Part shown: in pieces, positions 41,592-52,306 of the stretch
Layout: each line of letters starts with the position of its first letter
Numbering within the stretch: the stretch's first letter is position 1
Assembly: GCA_964036045.1 (NCBI GenBank)
Contig: OZ038384.1
Coordinates: 97,095,474-97,159,473, forward strand
From: Eutreptiella sp. 'Long Island Sound 2002'
Lineage: Eukaryota > Euglenozoa > Euglenophyceae > Eutreptiales > Eutreptiaceae
Length of the DNA: 64,000 bases
Reading direction: 5' to 3'
Position numbers and translations under genes: made by a program
Notes under the pieces: generated by a model
What the model was told of the DNA's origin: nothing
The model's input: the letters and a program-made list of their open reading frames with translations, nothing else
Databases searched by the model: none

Positions 41592-43918
41592 TTGGACTCT
41601 AAATCCTTGATCCTCTCAAACCATTGTGAGGCGTCGTAGCACTGCCTTGGATGATACATCACTGGTCCTGGACCCATCTTCTCTCGACCAAAAACAAGCT
41701 CATTCGGACTTAATCCAGTGTAGTTCTTGGTTCGATGGTATCTCCTCAAGACACAGTAAATTGTCTCCAACCAATTGTAGTCTTTTTCAGTCGCCAGGAA
41801 TTTTCTCAGAATGTTGATAAGAATTCTTCCAGCGCGTTCAGCAGGGAGAGCTCGATGGTCGTAGACTCGGGCCCGAAGATGATGAACTCCCAATAGAGCA
41901 CACATGTTCTCCCACCAAGTCCCAATGAACTCCTTCCCACTGTCTGTCAGAATTTCACTGGGAACATCCCAGTTACTCATCCACTGACTTGCAGTCCACT
42001 TGGCAGCCATTTCAGAGGTGAGATGCTTCGTGTTGCAAGGGAGGACCTGGATGTAGCCACTGTGGCGGTCTTGAATTAACAAAACCCCATCAATAGGCTT
42101 CTTCGTGTAGAGACATTCTTCTTGGATTTGTCCCAACTCGAAGACATCCGCCGTCACCTTGTCGAACAATCTCTCAGGAATTGGTAATCCCTTCAGTAGT
42201 CCTTCTGCCTTTTGATTCTTGGGGATGGTCACCTGACATTGCTTGCATCCTTTGGCAACTCGTTCACAGGCACTCTTGAGGTCCCGTGTGTACACTCTGT
42301 GTCGTAGCTCCTGCTCCAGAACACGAGAATGTGTGTGGGCTGTCTCATTCCGATGCCAATGTTTGACATATTGGTCAATTAGACAACCAGGAACACAAAT
42401 CCGTCCTTGCCAAAATAACTTGTCGCCTTGGATTTTGAAATCAGACGTCTCTTCAGAGTCGTAAGGCTTGTCCCCTTTCAACTTGTGGTATACAGACCCA
42501 AAGAACCTGTCCTCCTTGTACATCTTCGTCCAATCCACATAGAGGAAGGAAGTTTCCTTGTCCTTTTGTTGTGGAGGGAGCGTGGATTTCGCCTTGGATC
42601 TTGTCACTGGAAACACATTAAGGAGTGGCAGCGCCGACTCAGAGTCAGAGTTAACTCCTGCAGTCTGATCTGCCTTGGTAATCTCCTTGCATCTGACCAA
42701 TTCCACCTTCATCCGATTTTTAATCGAACATTGGAGACAATGTTTCTTGATCAGTGCTTGTTCCTCCTTATCAAACTCGATCACTTCAACTTTATCCGTC
42801 GCTGTCCCATGAAAACTCACTTCAGAGTAAGCCTCTGAGGCTGGGTAGGCCCAGCGACTCAGGGCGTCCGCCACTGTATTGTAGCGTCCTGAAATGTAAG
42901 TCACATGGAGGTCAAATCTGCTGAGTGTTTCATGCCAACGGCCTCTCCTCCCAGCTGGTCCACCAGGGGTATCCACATGTTCTGTCCTCCAGCTCTCCAG
43001 TGACTTGTGGTCAGTCAGTACCTCAACGCGATGGCCCAAGATCCAACCTTCATAACGCCGTAAGGCACAAAGGATTGCGTAGGCTTCTTGTTCCCTTGGA
43101 CTCCAATTTCGCTGTCTTGTTGTAAGCTTGCGAGACCAGAAAGCCAGAGGATGATGGCGACCTTCGTCATCGACTTGTTCGATCGTAGCACCAATGGCGT
43201 AACGACTGGCGTCTGTACGAATATAGAAAGGTCTTCCATCCAACCACGGAGTCTTTAATATAACCACATTTGCCAGTGCTTCCTTGAGACCAGTAAAGGC
43301 CTCTTCATATTCTGGCGTCCACTTGAGCTTGACTTGAGATCCCTTCTTTCCTTCTATTTTGCCAACCTTGAGTAACTCTGTCAATGGACCAGAGAACTTG
43401 GCGTAGAGTGGAAGGAACTCGTGGTAGTAATTGCAGCAGCCTAAAAAGGCACGAAGCTGCGTGATGGTTTTGGGCCTTTCCCAGAGCTGCAGGACAGCCA
43501 TTTTCCCTGGTGCCGGTCTTCCTGTCCCATCTTCCAAGACAGAGCCACAAAATTCGACGCTCCGGAGGAACATTTTGCCCTTCTTGGGTCCACACACGAG
43601 CTTCTCTTGTCGAAGGACTTCGAGAACTTTTCGAACTTGTTCTTCCTGCAACTTCAGGCACTCATCAACGTTTTTTCCCAATGGCGTGGCAATCAGAAGG
43701 TCGTCGATGTAGATGCTGCAGAATTCTTGTAAATCCAGAGACTTGTGCTTCTGAAATAAAATAGTCTCCATCATCTTCTGGAACATCGACGGCGCATTCT
43801 TCAGACCCATCGGCAGTACAGTCCACTGGACAGTGCCACAGGGCGTGCACATTGCCGTCAAATGCCTATCCTCCTTTCGAAGGGGCATCTGATGAAAGCC
43901 ATGGCGCAAATCCAACAC
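41468..43918 (-). pseudogene. Element C reverse transcriptase, RNase H and integrase
   Basis: 816 codons. RT: LDLRHGFHQMPL at the start and YIDD at 70-73. RNase H: D236 (TDAS), E278 (REQEAYA) and D303 (TDHKSL), all present. Integrase: HWHRNE...H with CKQC for zinc (about 520-561), then D591 (ADVFEL), D659 (TDSGKEF) and E694 (PAERAG). Enzyme cores look intact. The frame is entered by a one-base shift near 43,919 and left by another near 41,525. Restoring neither is implied here; as it stands the copy cannot make full Pol. Confidence 0.94.
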
Positions 43919-45954
43919 GTAAAGAGCTTACCTTTGGCTCTCGCGGCGATCTCCTTCTCGATTAAAGGAAGAGGATGCGCGTCTGGTACCGTGGCGGCAT
44001 TCAGGGCTCTGTAATCCACCACTAGACGCCAAGCATCTATGCTGGATTGGTCAGCAGGTGGGGGTTTTGGCACAGTAAATGGTGCTGAACACCACTCAGA
44101 ACTCATGCAGCCCTCCAACCAACCGAACTCATAGAGATTGCGCTCAATAATCTTTCGCAGGGCATCTGCTTTGGTGCCGTGTAGATAGAATGGACGTTGT
44201 TTGTGCACCTTTGAGCCTTGGATTATCTCAATCTTCGCTTCCCCATTTTCACATCGAATTGGGGGATTTTTCCACAACTTCCCACTCAGCACGTCATCTT
44301 TATAATCTTCGAACACTGCGTCCCTTCTTGCAGATATCTTGTCTCCGTCGACCTGATTCCCACATTTAATCACCGACATTATGTCCACCAATTTGCGAAT
44401 TGTTGGTCGTGGTCTCATATTCTTGGCCACTTCATTCCAAACTTCTTCGTCGCATTGTTGGCGGATGAAGCTCACCTGAGCTCGCTCCTCCGTGGGATCC
44501 CACCAATGAAGGGGGTCCACGAATGTCTTGAAGGGATGGTCGGACGAATTCAGCTGCATTCCTGTCAATTCAGGCGAGATTCTTGGAGATTTGTCATCAT
44601 TCTTGCTTGAAATCTTGACATTTTTGGCTTGATTCTTGTCTGATGGGGACGAATTGTAATGGATGGAGGCGTTCTCTTGAGGGATGCCGATTGTCCTTCC
44701 CTCCTTCCGCGACGTTACGTCGGAATTCCGCTCTCGATCGTCTTCATCCACCTCAATTTCGTCGATTCTTGAGGAATTTGAGATGACCTCTTCTGTTCCC
44801 ATTTCACTGCCATCTTGCCAATAATCTCCCAGATTCCCGTCAACTAAGCACGCCAACGTGCTCCACGAACGCTGTGGCAAAGGCTTGCCATTGTCTTCGC
44901 AATATAGCTTCACTCCCTTGTGAGGTAGCTCGACAATGTCGATTGAAATGTCCATAATGTCCTTGAACCAAGATTGTTTTGGCCAGTTGGGGACAATTAA
45001 AATCGCCTTTGCGCCGGATTGCTTCAGCTTCTGCACCACACGAGGAAAAACGTCGAACGGCGGATTGATCCATAAAGGTTCAGACCAGTCCTCATTCCAG
45101 GCATCGTCGTAGAACTTCGGAAATCTTTTATTCTCTTTGTTTGCAAAGGCATCAACTTGCGGACGAAAATTGTGGTTCCTTTCGAAGTAATCCACCAGAA
45201 TGTCACGCCATTTGTCGACTACACGATAGCAAACTGACTTCCACTTCTTGCAGTTCAATGATTCCACCTTTCCTTCGTCGAATTCTTCTTGATTCCCTGT
45301 CCATTCTTGCCCATCCTGCTGAATGTGCAGCTTATTTCGCTCCTTGAATTGGTGGATACTCTTGGTATATGGGTGCAGACAATACAGGTCAGACGGGTCG
45401 CTGGTCGACGGATCTTGGAGGAAGCATGTCCTGTGTCCCATGGGCGACACACGGTGAGCGTGAAGCCATGGTTGACCCAAGAATAAATCATACTTTATGC
45501 TGGCTTCATAGAATTTTCCAGCAAACCACTCCTCCGTCACCGTCTCTTCCACGCTCCAGACAGAGTGTTTCACCAATCTGACCGCCAATTCTGCCTCTCT
45601 GTCGCCACCGTCAAGGCGATGTCCGCTCACTCCCTCCAGCCGGACAGGTGTCGAGGACATCTTCGCCTCGTCCTCCTGCAGAAAGCCTTTCCTTACCAGA
45701 TTGACCTCTGAACCATTGTCAATCAGACATTTGGCAAGTTTAACTCTACCATATGTCGTCCTGACCTGGATCCAGCAGACAAACTGGCGCTGCTTGCCTC
45801 GCCGGACAGCGCTGAGGACCCAGGCAGGGTACAGGAGGCCGGAGGAACGCGCCAGCCGATCCCAGCAGCGTCCATCCACCGCCCCAACTACCCTGATGGG
45901 CTTTGTTTCCTGCCACTCAGCCCCAGTGTTGGAATTAGGGTCAAGTTGGCTTCC
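43858..45954 (-). pseudogene. Element C protease, methyltransferase-like domain and RT start
   Basis: The frame opens directly after the gag TAG (45,955) and its first ATG is at 45,879 (673 codons). Numbering from that ATG, the protease motif is CLIDNGSEVNLV (54-56 read DNG, whereas most active enzymes have DTG or DSG), followed by YDLFLGQPWLHAH. A methyltransferase-like domain lies at about 225-350: VDAFANKENKRFPKF, WINPPF (272-275 NPPF, the N6-adenine MTase-type motif) and AILIVPNWPKQSWF. RT begins around 560, with VVDYRALNAATVPDAHPLP. The end overlaps the next frame by 60 bases, with a one-base deletion near 43,919. Confidence 0.92.
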
Positions 45955-47228
45955 CTATTGCCATTCTTGTTCGACGTTCGGCTGCACGTCCTGTACTTGT
46001 CCTTCGTCAACCCATTCTTCTCCTGCTTCGACGGCATTGACTCCTTTTCCACGTCCACGACCACCAAATGACTTTCCACCACCACCTTTCTTACCTCCTT
46101 GGCCTTTGTTGTTGGAGGTGTTGGAATTGGGGTTGGATTCGTTGGATCTGCCCTTGCCTCGACCTCCAGTATCCTTGTTGTTGCCGAAGGTCTTGTTTGC
46201 TGGCGTCTCCGTATACAGGGGGTTGCCATTCACCTTGGAATCATCTTGATTCCCGGACTTCCCTTGTCCCTTTCCACTCTTTTCGCCAGATTTTCCACCA
46301 GATTTTCCACCAGCATCGGTCCATCTTGAGCCACTTGGATCTCCGCCTTGCTGCGAGCAATCTTTTGGTGTCCAGTCTCTGTTCTTTCCTTTGGACTGCC
46401 CTTTACCCTTTCCCCTTCCATGCTGGTCAGCATCTCGTGCTCCATCCTGCTGGGGATTTTTGGGAGAATTTCCTTTTCCATCCATTTTGGACTGAATTGT
46501 CTTGAGATCTGAGGGAGTCCACCTGTGATCTGCGGTCGTGTGAGTCGCCGCTCGACCTTCCTTTCCAAGGGCAATGCACACGGAGCATCCCTTCTCACCA
46601 ACGGCACTGACGTTGCCTCCGAAGCCTTGTGCATCCTGTGACTTCTGGCGTTCTAAGTTTGCATACTTTTCAAGTTGGTCCCAGATCTGCTCGACTCCAT
46701 ACGAGAAGATCCACGGCCGCACCCTCAAAAATGTCCCCTTATACTTCAATTTTCCATCCACCATGCTACAGAAAAACTCCGACTGTTCAGAATCATGGAA
46801 ACCAACTCTCCATCTGCCCTCACGAATAGTGATGTCTTTCAATCCAGTAGCACTGATAGAGTGTAGCAACTCACGAACTGCCATTTTTTCCATAGTCTCC
46901 GGCAATCCTCGAACTTCAACCCAGTTGCCCAGGACGTTTTGGTCCGCCTGGGAGTCCCTGATCTTCTGCTTGGTCTCGGGTGTGAGCTTGCTCAGGAGGA
47001 TCTTCTTCATCTCGCCTTCAGAAAGTCCTTCTCCCGAGTTCTCAGCCTCTTGCACCAAAAACTCCCAATCTTGCCTTGCTATTTGGATCTCTTCAAGAAA
47101 CAATTTCTTGATCGCCCTGAAGTTCTCCAGACGGTTCCTGTAATGATCTTCAGGAAGTCGAGAGCCTTTCTTCTTGAGACTTCGATACAACTATTCATAA
47201 GTCAGGGGATCTCCTTGATTCTGCCTTT
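45955..47228 (-). pseudogene. Element C gag, capsid end and nucleocapsid
   Basis: 411 codons from 47,190 to TAG 45,955. Includes an RNA-recognition-like stretch (NWVEVRGLP...VGFHDSEQSEFF), a zinc-knuckle-like CSVC...HTTADH at about 46,530-46,590, and a long Gly/Lys/Ser-rich basic tail. The frame is continuous with the gag part beyond retroposon G through one in-frame TAG at 47,191-47,193. The terminal context is CAA TAG GGA, and protease follows in the same frame. That resembles the stop-codon readthrough arrangement of gammaretroviruses. Confidence 0.85.
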
Positions 47229-47255
47229 CCACATAAAGATTATATGTACTTTCCC
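47229..47255. repeat. Target-site duplication of retroposon G, left copy
   Basis: About 27 bases around ACATAAAGATTATATG are repeated at 49,658-49,684. A long duplication is typical of target-primed (non-LTR) insertion. Confidence 0.9.
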
Positions 47256-49657
47256 GCGGCGCAGGTGACGGCCCAGACGGCGGACGCGAGAAAGTGGGCA
47301 GGGGAGCTGGGCCCCCCGACCCACGCCCCCCCCACGGTACGGCACGACGCAGGAGAGCGTACCACCTCCCGCGGGAGGGAGGGGGGAGACAACCAGCGCG
47401 GGGGGGAACCTGCTGCCCCGCAGCCGGCTAACCGCTGACCGCTAACCCTCACGGCCGCCCCCGGCCGGCCAGCGCCGCGCGACGATGGCCGGGGGGATGA
47501 AGGGCCCCAGCGAGGGCCTGCACGAGGGTCCGGCTCTAGGTAGAGGGGGGCGGGGGAAGGGCGCGACCCCCCAGTTGATGGCTGACCCCCGGGGCCGGGA
47601 CCGCCATGCCGCCCCCCCCCCCCCCGCCCGTCAGGAGGCGTCGCCAGGGGACCAGAGGGCCCCCCCCACTCCCCCCCCCCCCTCCCACTCAGGCCCGAGA
47701 GTGGGCGGGGGGGCGGCCCCCCCAGCCCCCCCCCCGCACCCCCCCCAGCTGGGGAGCCACAGGCGCGGCCCTCCGCCCCCCCGGAGCCGAGGGGACGCCC
47801 CCCCCCCCAAGAAGGGACGGCGACGCGGTGGGGGGAGCAGCGGCTGGACCTGCTCCCGCGGGCCCACAGTAGTGTGCCGGAGCAACGCGCGCAACAGAAC
47901 AGTATGGAGGCCGCGCCCCACATGACCCTCCAGTGACCACAGCCCACTCAGGGAGGGCAGAGGGGGGGTTCAGGTCTGCAAGGGCCCCCGGGGGAGCGGT
48001 CCACGGGCCGCCCCTCAGCCCCCCCCCACCCCGGGGCGGCACCTGGACCCCGACCGCACGCGCACGCCGGAAGGGAGCGCGCCGACGACACGAGGGGGGC
48101 CAGGATTGAATACCGCAGGCCGCCGCCCAGCAGGGGAGCAGGGAGGCCGCGGCGCGACACCCCCCCCCCACCCCCCCACCGGCCCGCAAGCCGCAGGGGC
48201 CCCGGCCCCCACCCCCCGAGGCAGGGGGGATGGTCCCCCCCCCGCCCGAGAGGGGAGCCGGAGCGCGACCCGCCCCCCCGCCCCGGCCGCCGGCTCCCAC
48301 GGGGGCCGCGAAGAACAAGCGAGCCCGCGCCAACGCGCCAGGACGCCGCACAGATCGCACCCAGAGAAGCCTGGTGAGCACGAACCGGAGTGGTATGGGG
48401 GGCAACGCCCCCCATGGACAGCACAACGTCAGTGACACCCGCTTTGTTGCCTGCCCAGGGAAGGCAGAGGAACGGAATGAGGCAGAGCGACCCCCCGCCC
48501 TACAGGCCCCCCCCCGGCCGCACAAACGGGGGGTACGGCGCACGCCCCCCCCCCCCAGCCTGCCCCCCGGCACACAAACGCCACGGACCCGCCCCGCGGC
48601 GCGCAGCCCCCACAGGGCGTGCAGGCCGAGGGGACAGAGAAGGGCCCCGACACCCGCATGCCCGCGCCCACAACACGTGGATCGCGGACCCGGACAGCCC
48701 GCCCAGTGGGCGGGCAGTCGGGGGAGGGTGAGCGCCTGACCCCAGACGCCCCTCGCAACAGTAGAAGGCACCCCCCCCCGGGGACGCCCTACCGCCACCC
48801 CCACAACCCCACGCCAAGTAGGGGGGAACCGGGACCGGACCGCCCCCCCCAAGCACGCCAGACGGAGCAAGGGACCGGGGCAGGACACGCGGAGGGGCAC
48901 GGACCACGTGGAACGGCCCTACCAGCGCCCAGGGCCGGGACCACGCGAGGTGCGCACGCCACACCACCCAGAGGGGGGGGGGGCGGACGCCGCGTGAGCG
49001 CGAGCGCACACACACGAAAGGGACACGCGGGGACTACCAGAAGGGCAACCGGACCGAGCACGCGGAACGCACAGACCGGGTGGTATGGCGTACCAGGGAG
49101 CGAGGGTAAGCGACACCCGGACAGGACGGCCCGCCACACGCAGCGCGGAACACGCGGGGCGGGGAGGGGGAAACGAGAGAGAAACAACACCCGGTACCGG
49201 CCCAAACCCCCCGAACCGGCCGCGAGCGCCGCGCAAACACAGACGGGGCACTGCACCCGCCAAGGCAGTAGTGGCGCACAGCGCCACGCCCCAACCCCTA
49301 GGCTAGGCAGCCTCTGCGCCTGCCCAAGGGGGTCCCACTGGCGACAAGCCAGTAGCACGGGCCCGGCGGCGCCGGCGCCCCGGGCGACCACGCATTAGGG
49401 GGGCGACGCAGTGTGTAAGCGCCCGCAGCCACGGCTGCGAATTGATGCACTGACCGGGGAGTGGCGAAACGGGGAGTCCTGGAAAGGACGGGGCTCCGAG
49501 CCCTGTGAACCCGGGGGACTCCGCCACCAGGCAGGAGGTGCGTCTTGGAGGGCCCCCCACTAGGACCCGGTGGGGAGGATATCACCTGGCCCGACCAGGT
49601 GGCCCCCCGGGGCCGAAAGGCGTCTAGTACCCGCAAAATCAAACCTCAAACCTCAAA
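47256..49657 (+). mobile_element. Retroposon G: C-rich non-LTR-type insertion in gag
   Basis: A 2.4-kb insert in element C gag with a target duplication of about 27 bp and a 3' end made of (AAACCTC)n. The body is extremely C-rich on the plus strand, with many runs of 6-14 C. It matches the minus strand of H (54,754-58,590) over most of its length, with many indels in the homopolymers. No reverse transcriptase or endonuclease motif is visible, so it is either a non-autonomous retroposon or a 5'-truncated copy. Proline- and glycine-rich open frames up to about 400 codons occur on both strands and probably reflect composition. Confidence 0.8.
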
Positions 49658-49684
49658 CCACATAAAGATTATATGTACTTTCCC
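49658..49684. repeat. Target-site duplication of retroposon G, right copy
   Basis: Partner of 47,229-47,255. Removing G and one copy rejoins the gag frame of element C without a shift. Confidence 0.9.
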
Positions 49685-51017
49685 TGAGTTTGCTAGTCAA
49701 ACAGTCCATCAACCCGAGAATCCAGAGTTCCTTGTCCAGTTTCTCCGTCTGCAGGCCAACCATGAACTGCCTCTCGAAGGACGCCCCCTAATTTGGGTGC
49801 CCTGAGAACTTGGGCTGCTTCATCACTGAACCTCTGAGCCTCATGTGCAACGGATTGAGCAGGTGGTTCAGGTTGAAACCTGTGGATGTGCCAACCGGAT
49901 TGACAAAAACTGGGTTCACGGCGGCGCCTCCCATTGCCTGTGCTTGCGCAGTTGCGGCCGCCAACAACGCCTGGTCCACAGTAGGCTGCACGAACGGCGC
50001 TGGTTGTGCTTGATGCAGCCTCATGTCCTTCAATTTCTTCTGCTTTTCCTTCGTTTTGGCCTCATTTTCCTTCTTTTCTTTGTCCTTCTTCTTCAAGGCC
50101 ATTGATCTCTCCTTCACGGTGGTCCTTGCTTCTCCATCAATATCAGCAACAGTACCAGCAGACAGTACAGACCTCTCCGACGAAGATTCTCCTCCTTCAG
50201 TACCCAGATTGAACCCAATAGGACTCGTAAATCCAGTAGGGGGGATACCAGAAATTCCAGTAAAAGCTGGGTGTGAACCAGTAAAAGCTGGGGGTGCCGG
50301 AGAATGTGGAACGCCGTAAGGCGTGGATGCAGGTGCAGCTGAGGAGGTAGGTGCTGGGTGACTTGCCGTTGTAGGCGCTGGTCCAGTGAGCCCAGTAGTG
50401 CTCAGATTTTGTACCAGATTGGTCAACTTCTCCAGCTTCTGCTCCATCTCCTTCCACCTGCTGTCGTCATCCCTCTTTTTCTCCTTGGCGGCATTCTTCA
50501 GCTCCTTCACCCTGTCTTCCAGCGACGAAATCTGGCGTTGACAGGAGCAGTCCTTGGCACATTCGCCACATGACGGGCATCTCGTACCTTTTCCTTTGCT
50601 TCTCACTTCATCAACCCAAGTATCAACACTCGAGTTGGAGATGGGAAGCTTGGACAGTTGCTCCCTGGAGAGGTGAGAATGTGTCGAATCACACCTCATT
50701 TCGTCGACCTCTTTGTCGTTCAGACCCCAGGCGCCCGACGGACCAGCGTGCGGATGCACATTCTGGCGTGTCTCCTCGGCAATGATGGCCATCTGCACCA
50801 TCACGGCAGCCTGGTGGTCGAACTGGTCCATCAGCTCTTCCCAGTCCTCTTGTTCCTGCAATGTGGCGTCAAATCTCAACCAGCCGCTGTCCCTGATGAA
50901 CTGGCACGACGCCCTGAACCAGTCCCTCAAGCGGCCTCGATAGCTCGCCTCCGCCAGTAGCCAATTCTGGCGGTTCAGGAACTCCTGATTCCAGATTTCC
51001 TGGATGTGGTTTTCCCA
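49685..51017 (-). pseudogene. Element C gag, N-terminal and capsid part
   Basis: The frame is open apart from one TAG at 49,788-49,790. Sense continues on both sides: KQPKFSGHPN before, GASFERQFMVG after. The start overlaps the preceding leader frame through a TAG at 51,018. The protein has a Trp-rich first segment (QEIWNQEFLNRQNWLL), a Cys pair (CPSCGECAKDCSC), a long helical stretch with a leucine periodicity near 50,400-50,520, a Pro/Ala/Thr-rich linker and a Lys/Glu-rich charged helix (KEKKENEAKTKEKQKK). At 49,685 the target duplication of G begins. Structural (Gag) role is inferred from position. Confidence 0.82.
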
Positions 51018-51557
51018 CTAATCACCACTAATTCCAGTTTCAGACTGCTCTCCTTCGCTGCTGCTGTCTTCAAGATCAGGCAAAGCGTGAGAGCTGGAAC
51101 CAGATTCACTTGAGGAGGGAGATTCTCGACCGGGTTTAAGGTTGGGTGGGGCGTTCATACAACAATCAGCACAGGTATGAACTCCAGGCCAATGTCTATG
51201 GCCACAGTAGGGGCACTCTGAAGGTTGATCCTCGGTTTGCTGGGGAGATGCCTGGAATGTAACCCCAGGGAGAACACGCAGTGACTCAGAACGAGTGATA
51301 GCCCCGCTAAAGTCCGATGATCTAAGAGTGTCCGTGGAGATTCCAGAAGCAGAGTCATGATTTCCTCTGCTACCATGTAACCGCTGCATAGTGGCGGATC
51401 TTTCTTGTAATTGCGAAGCCTGTAGCCTTGATGCCCCAGGGGTCGTAACCCCCGACACTGCCCCTGATATCTCCGAACCCAACTGACCCTCTTCAGACCC
51501 ATATCCAGCCTCTGGGAGCGACATATGCGAAGCACTTGTAAGTCCATTGAACTCCAT
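51018..51557 (-). pseudogene. Element C gag leader encoded from inside the LTR
   Basis: The frame starts at an ATG in the 5' LTR (51,557), crosses the LTR end at 51,376 and the primer site without a stop, and continues to TAG 51,018, after which gag continues in the same frame. It contains a Cys/His cluster (CPYCGHRHWPGVHTCADCC) similar in layout to a zinc ribbon, and an acidic Ser-rich tail. The 3' LTR keeps the same ATG and 62 codons. Whether Gag really starts here depends on the RNA start; the unbroken frame and zinc cluster make it credible. Confidence 0.6.
51364..51375 (-). promoter_or_regulatory. Primer binding site of element C (initiator-Met tRNA)
   Basis: TGGTAGCAGAGG on the minus strand directly follows the 5' LTR. 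It is complementary to the 3' end CCTCTGCTACCA of eukaryotic initiator methionine tRNA, a common primer for LTR elements. Confidence 0.92.
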
Positions 51558-51856
51558 GGTGGAATATGAATAGTCAGAAAACCCGGTCTACAAAAATGGA
51601 GCAGACATAGAATCTCAATGCGCATTCATCGCACATAATGACACAACGTGAAATCATTCGAAATAATTTAAATAAATCCGATTGGGAAATCACGAAAGAC
51701 AAATGCGACTCGACGCGCGCTCACAGGCGACATCTGGCGGCGAACGGAAAACATGAAAACAAGCGGAAAATTTACTGCACTAATGTACATCTGAGAATCA
51801 TTGAAATTCTGATCACATTGATGTATAATCTGAGTGCTGTCACTGCTGCCGTTACA
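51376..51856 (-). repeat. 5' LTR of element C
   Basis: 481 bp, five differences from the 3' LTR, followed by GTACA at 51,857-51,861. Confidence 0.95.
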
Positions 51857-52306
51857 GTACAACAGCACCGGAGGACCATAGTACTTGACCCACAGATGCA
51901 ACAACAAATGACACACGTGTGTGGCGGACTTGTCACGAAGAACAGAACAATGTCGGGGGCGAGTGAACAAACAGATGACGTGCAAAACAGGCTGTCCCCG
52001 AAGATACCAGAGATCCGAACCCGTCTCGTAATTGAAATGCGGTTCCTTGGGCATGGCCACCAAAGGACGCCTTGGTGCCTTCTTCCGCTTTTCACAGGAT
52101 TCACATACCAATCCCCGTGTTACAGACCGAAGAAGAGAGGCATCTCGATCCGGATACGCCAGAGCCAACTGTTCAACCAGATGAGGAAACGCTGCATGCC
52201 CGAGCTTGGTATGTAAGGCCAGCAATTCCTTGCGCGCCAGCCGTTCATTGCCCCAAGACTCAGCAGCGAACATCGAATACGAGTGTCCAACCGGCAGGGA
52301 AGCTAG
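51857..52306 (-). pseudogene. Element D integrase, first half
   Basis: The frame continues from gag-protease through an in-frame TGA at 52,307-52,309; an internal ATG is at 52,273. It contains the pre-integrase zinc finger (LHTKLGH...CESC). The integrase core then starts with the likely first catalytic Asp in SDLWYL. The last residues before element C (WVKYYGPPVLL) join directly to TDMGKEF at 33,85x after the target duplication. Confidence 0.92.

Larger units (their letters stand above)
33856..51856 (-). mobile_element. Element C: Ty3/gypsy chromovirus inside the copia integrase
   Basis: 18.0 kb with 481-bp LTRs (33,856-34,336 and 51,376-51,856), TG...CA ends (TGTAACC...CGTTACA) and a perfect GTACA duplication. 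Minus-strand order: 5' LTR, initiator-Met primer site, gag (51,557-45,958), protease, methyltransferase-like domain, RT, RNase H, integrase, chromodomain (ending 40,980), then noncoding DNA with element I, polypurine tract and 3' LTR. Retroposon G interrupts gag. The LTRs differ at five positions by eye (about 1 percent), younger than D as the nesting demands. Four in-frame TAGs and two frameshifts interrupt gag-pol. Confidence 0.95.

Noticed and set aside
47689-48900. 403-codon Gly/Arg/Pro-rich frame on the minus strand of retroposon G, and similar frames in H (57,264-58,499)
   Set aside because: Long frames arise from homopolymer-rich, stop-poor sequence; homopolymer lengths differ between G and H so the reading frame is not conserved.
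47240-49640. C-rich block as ribosomal DNA spacer
   Set aside because: It has a target duplication and a tailed 3' end inside a gag gene, so it is an insertion; no rRNA sequence was recognised.
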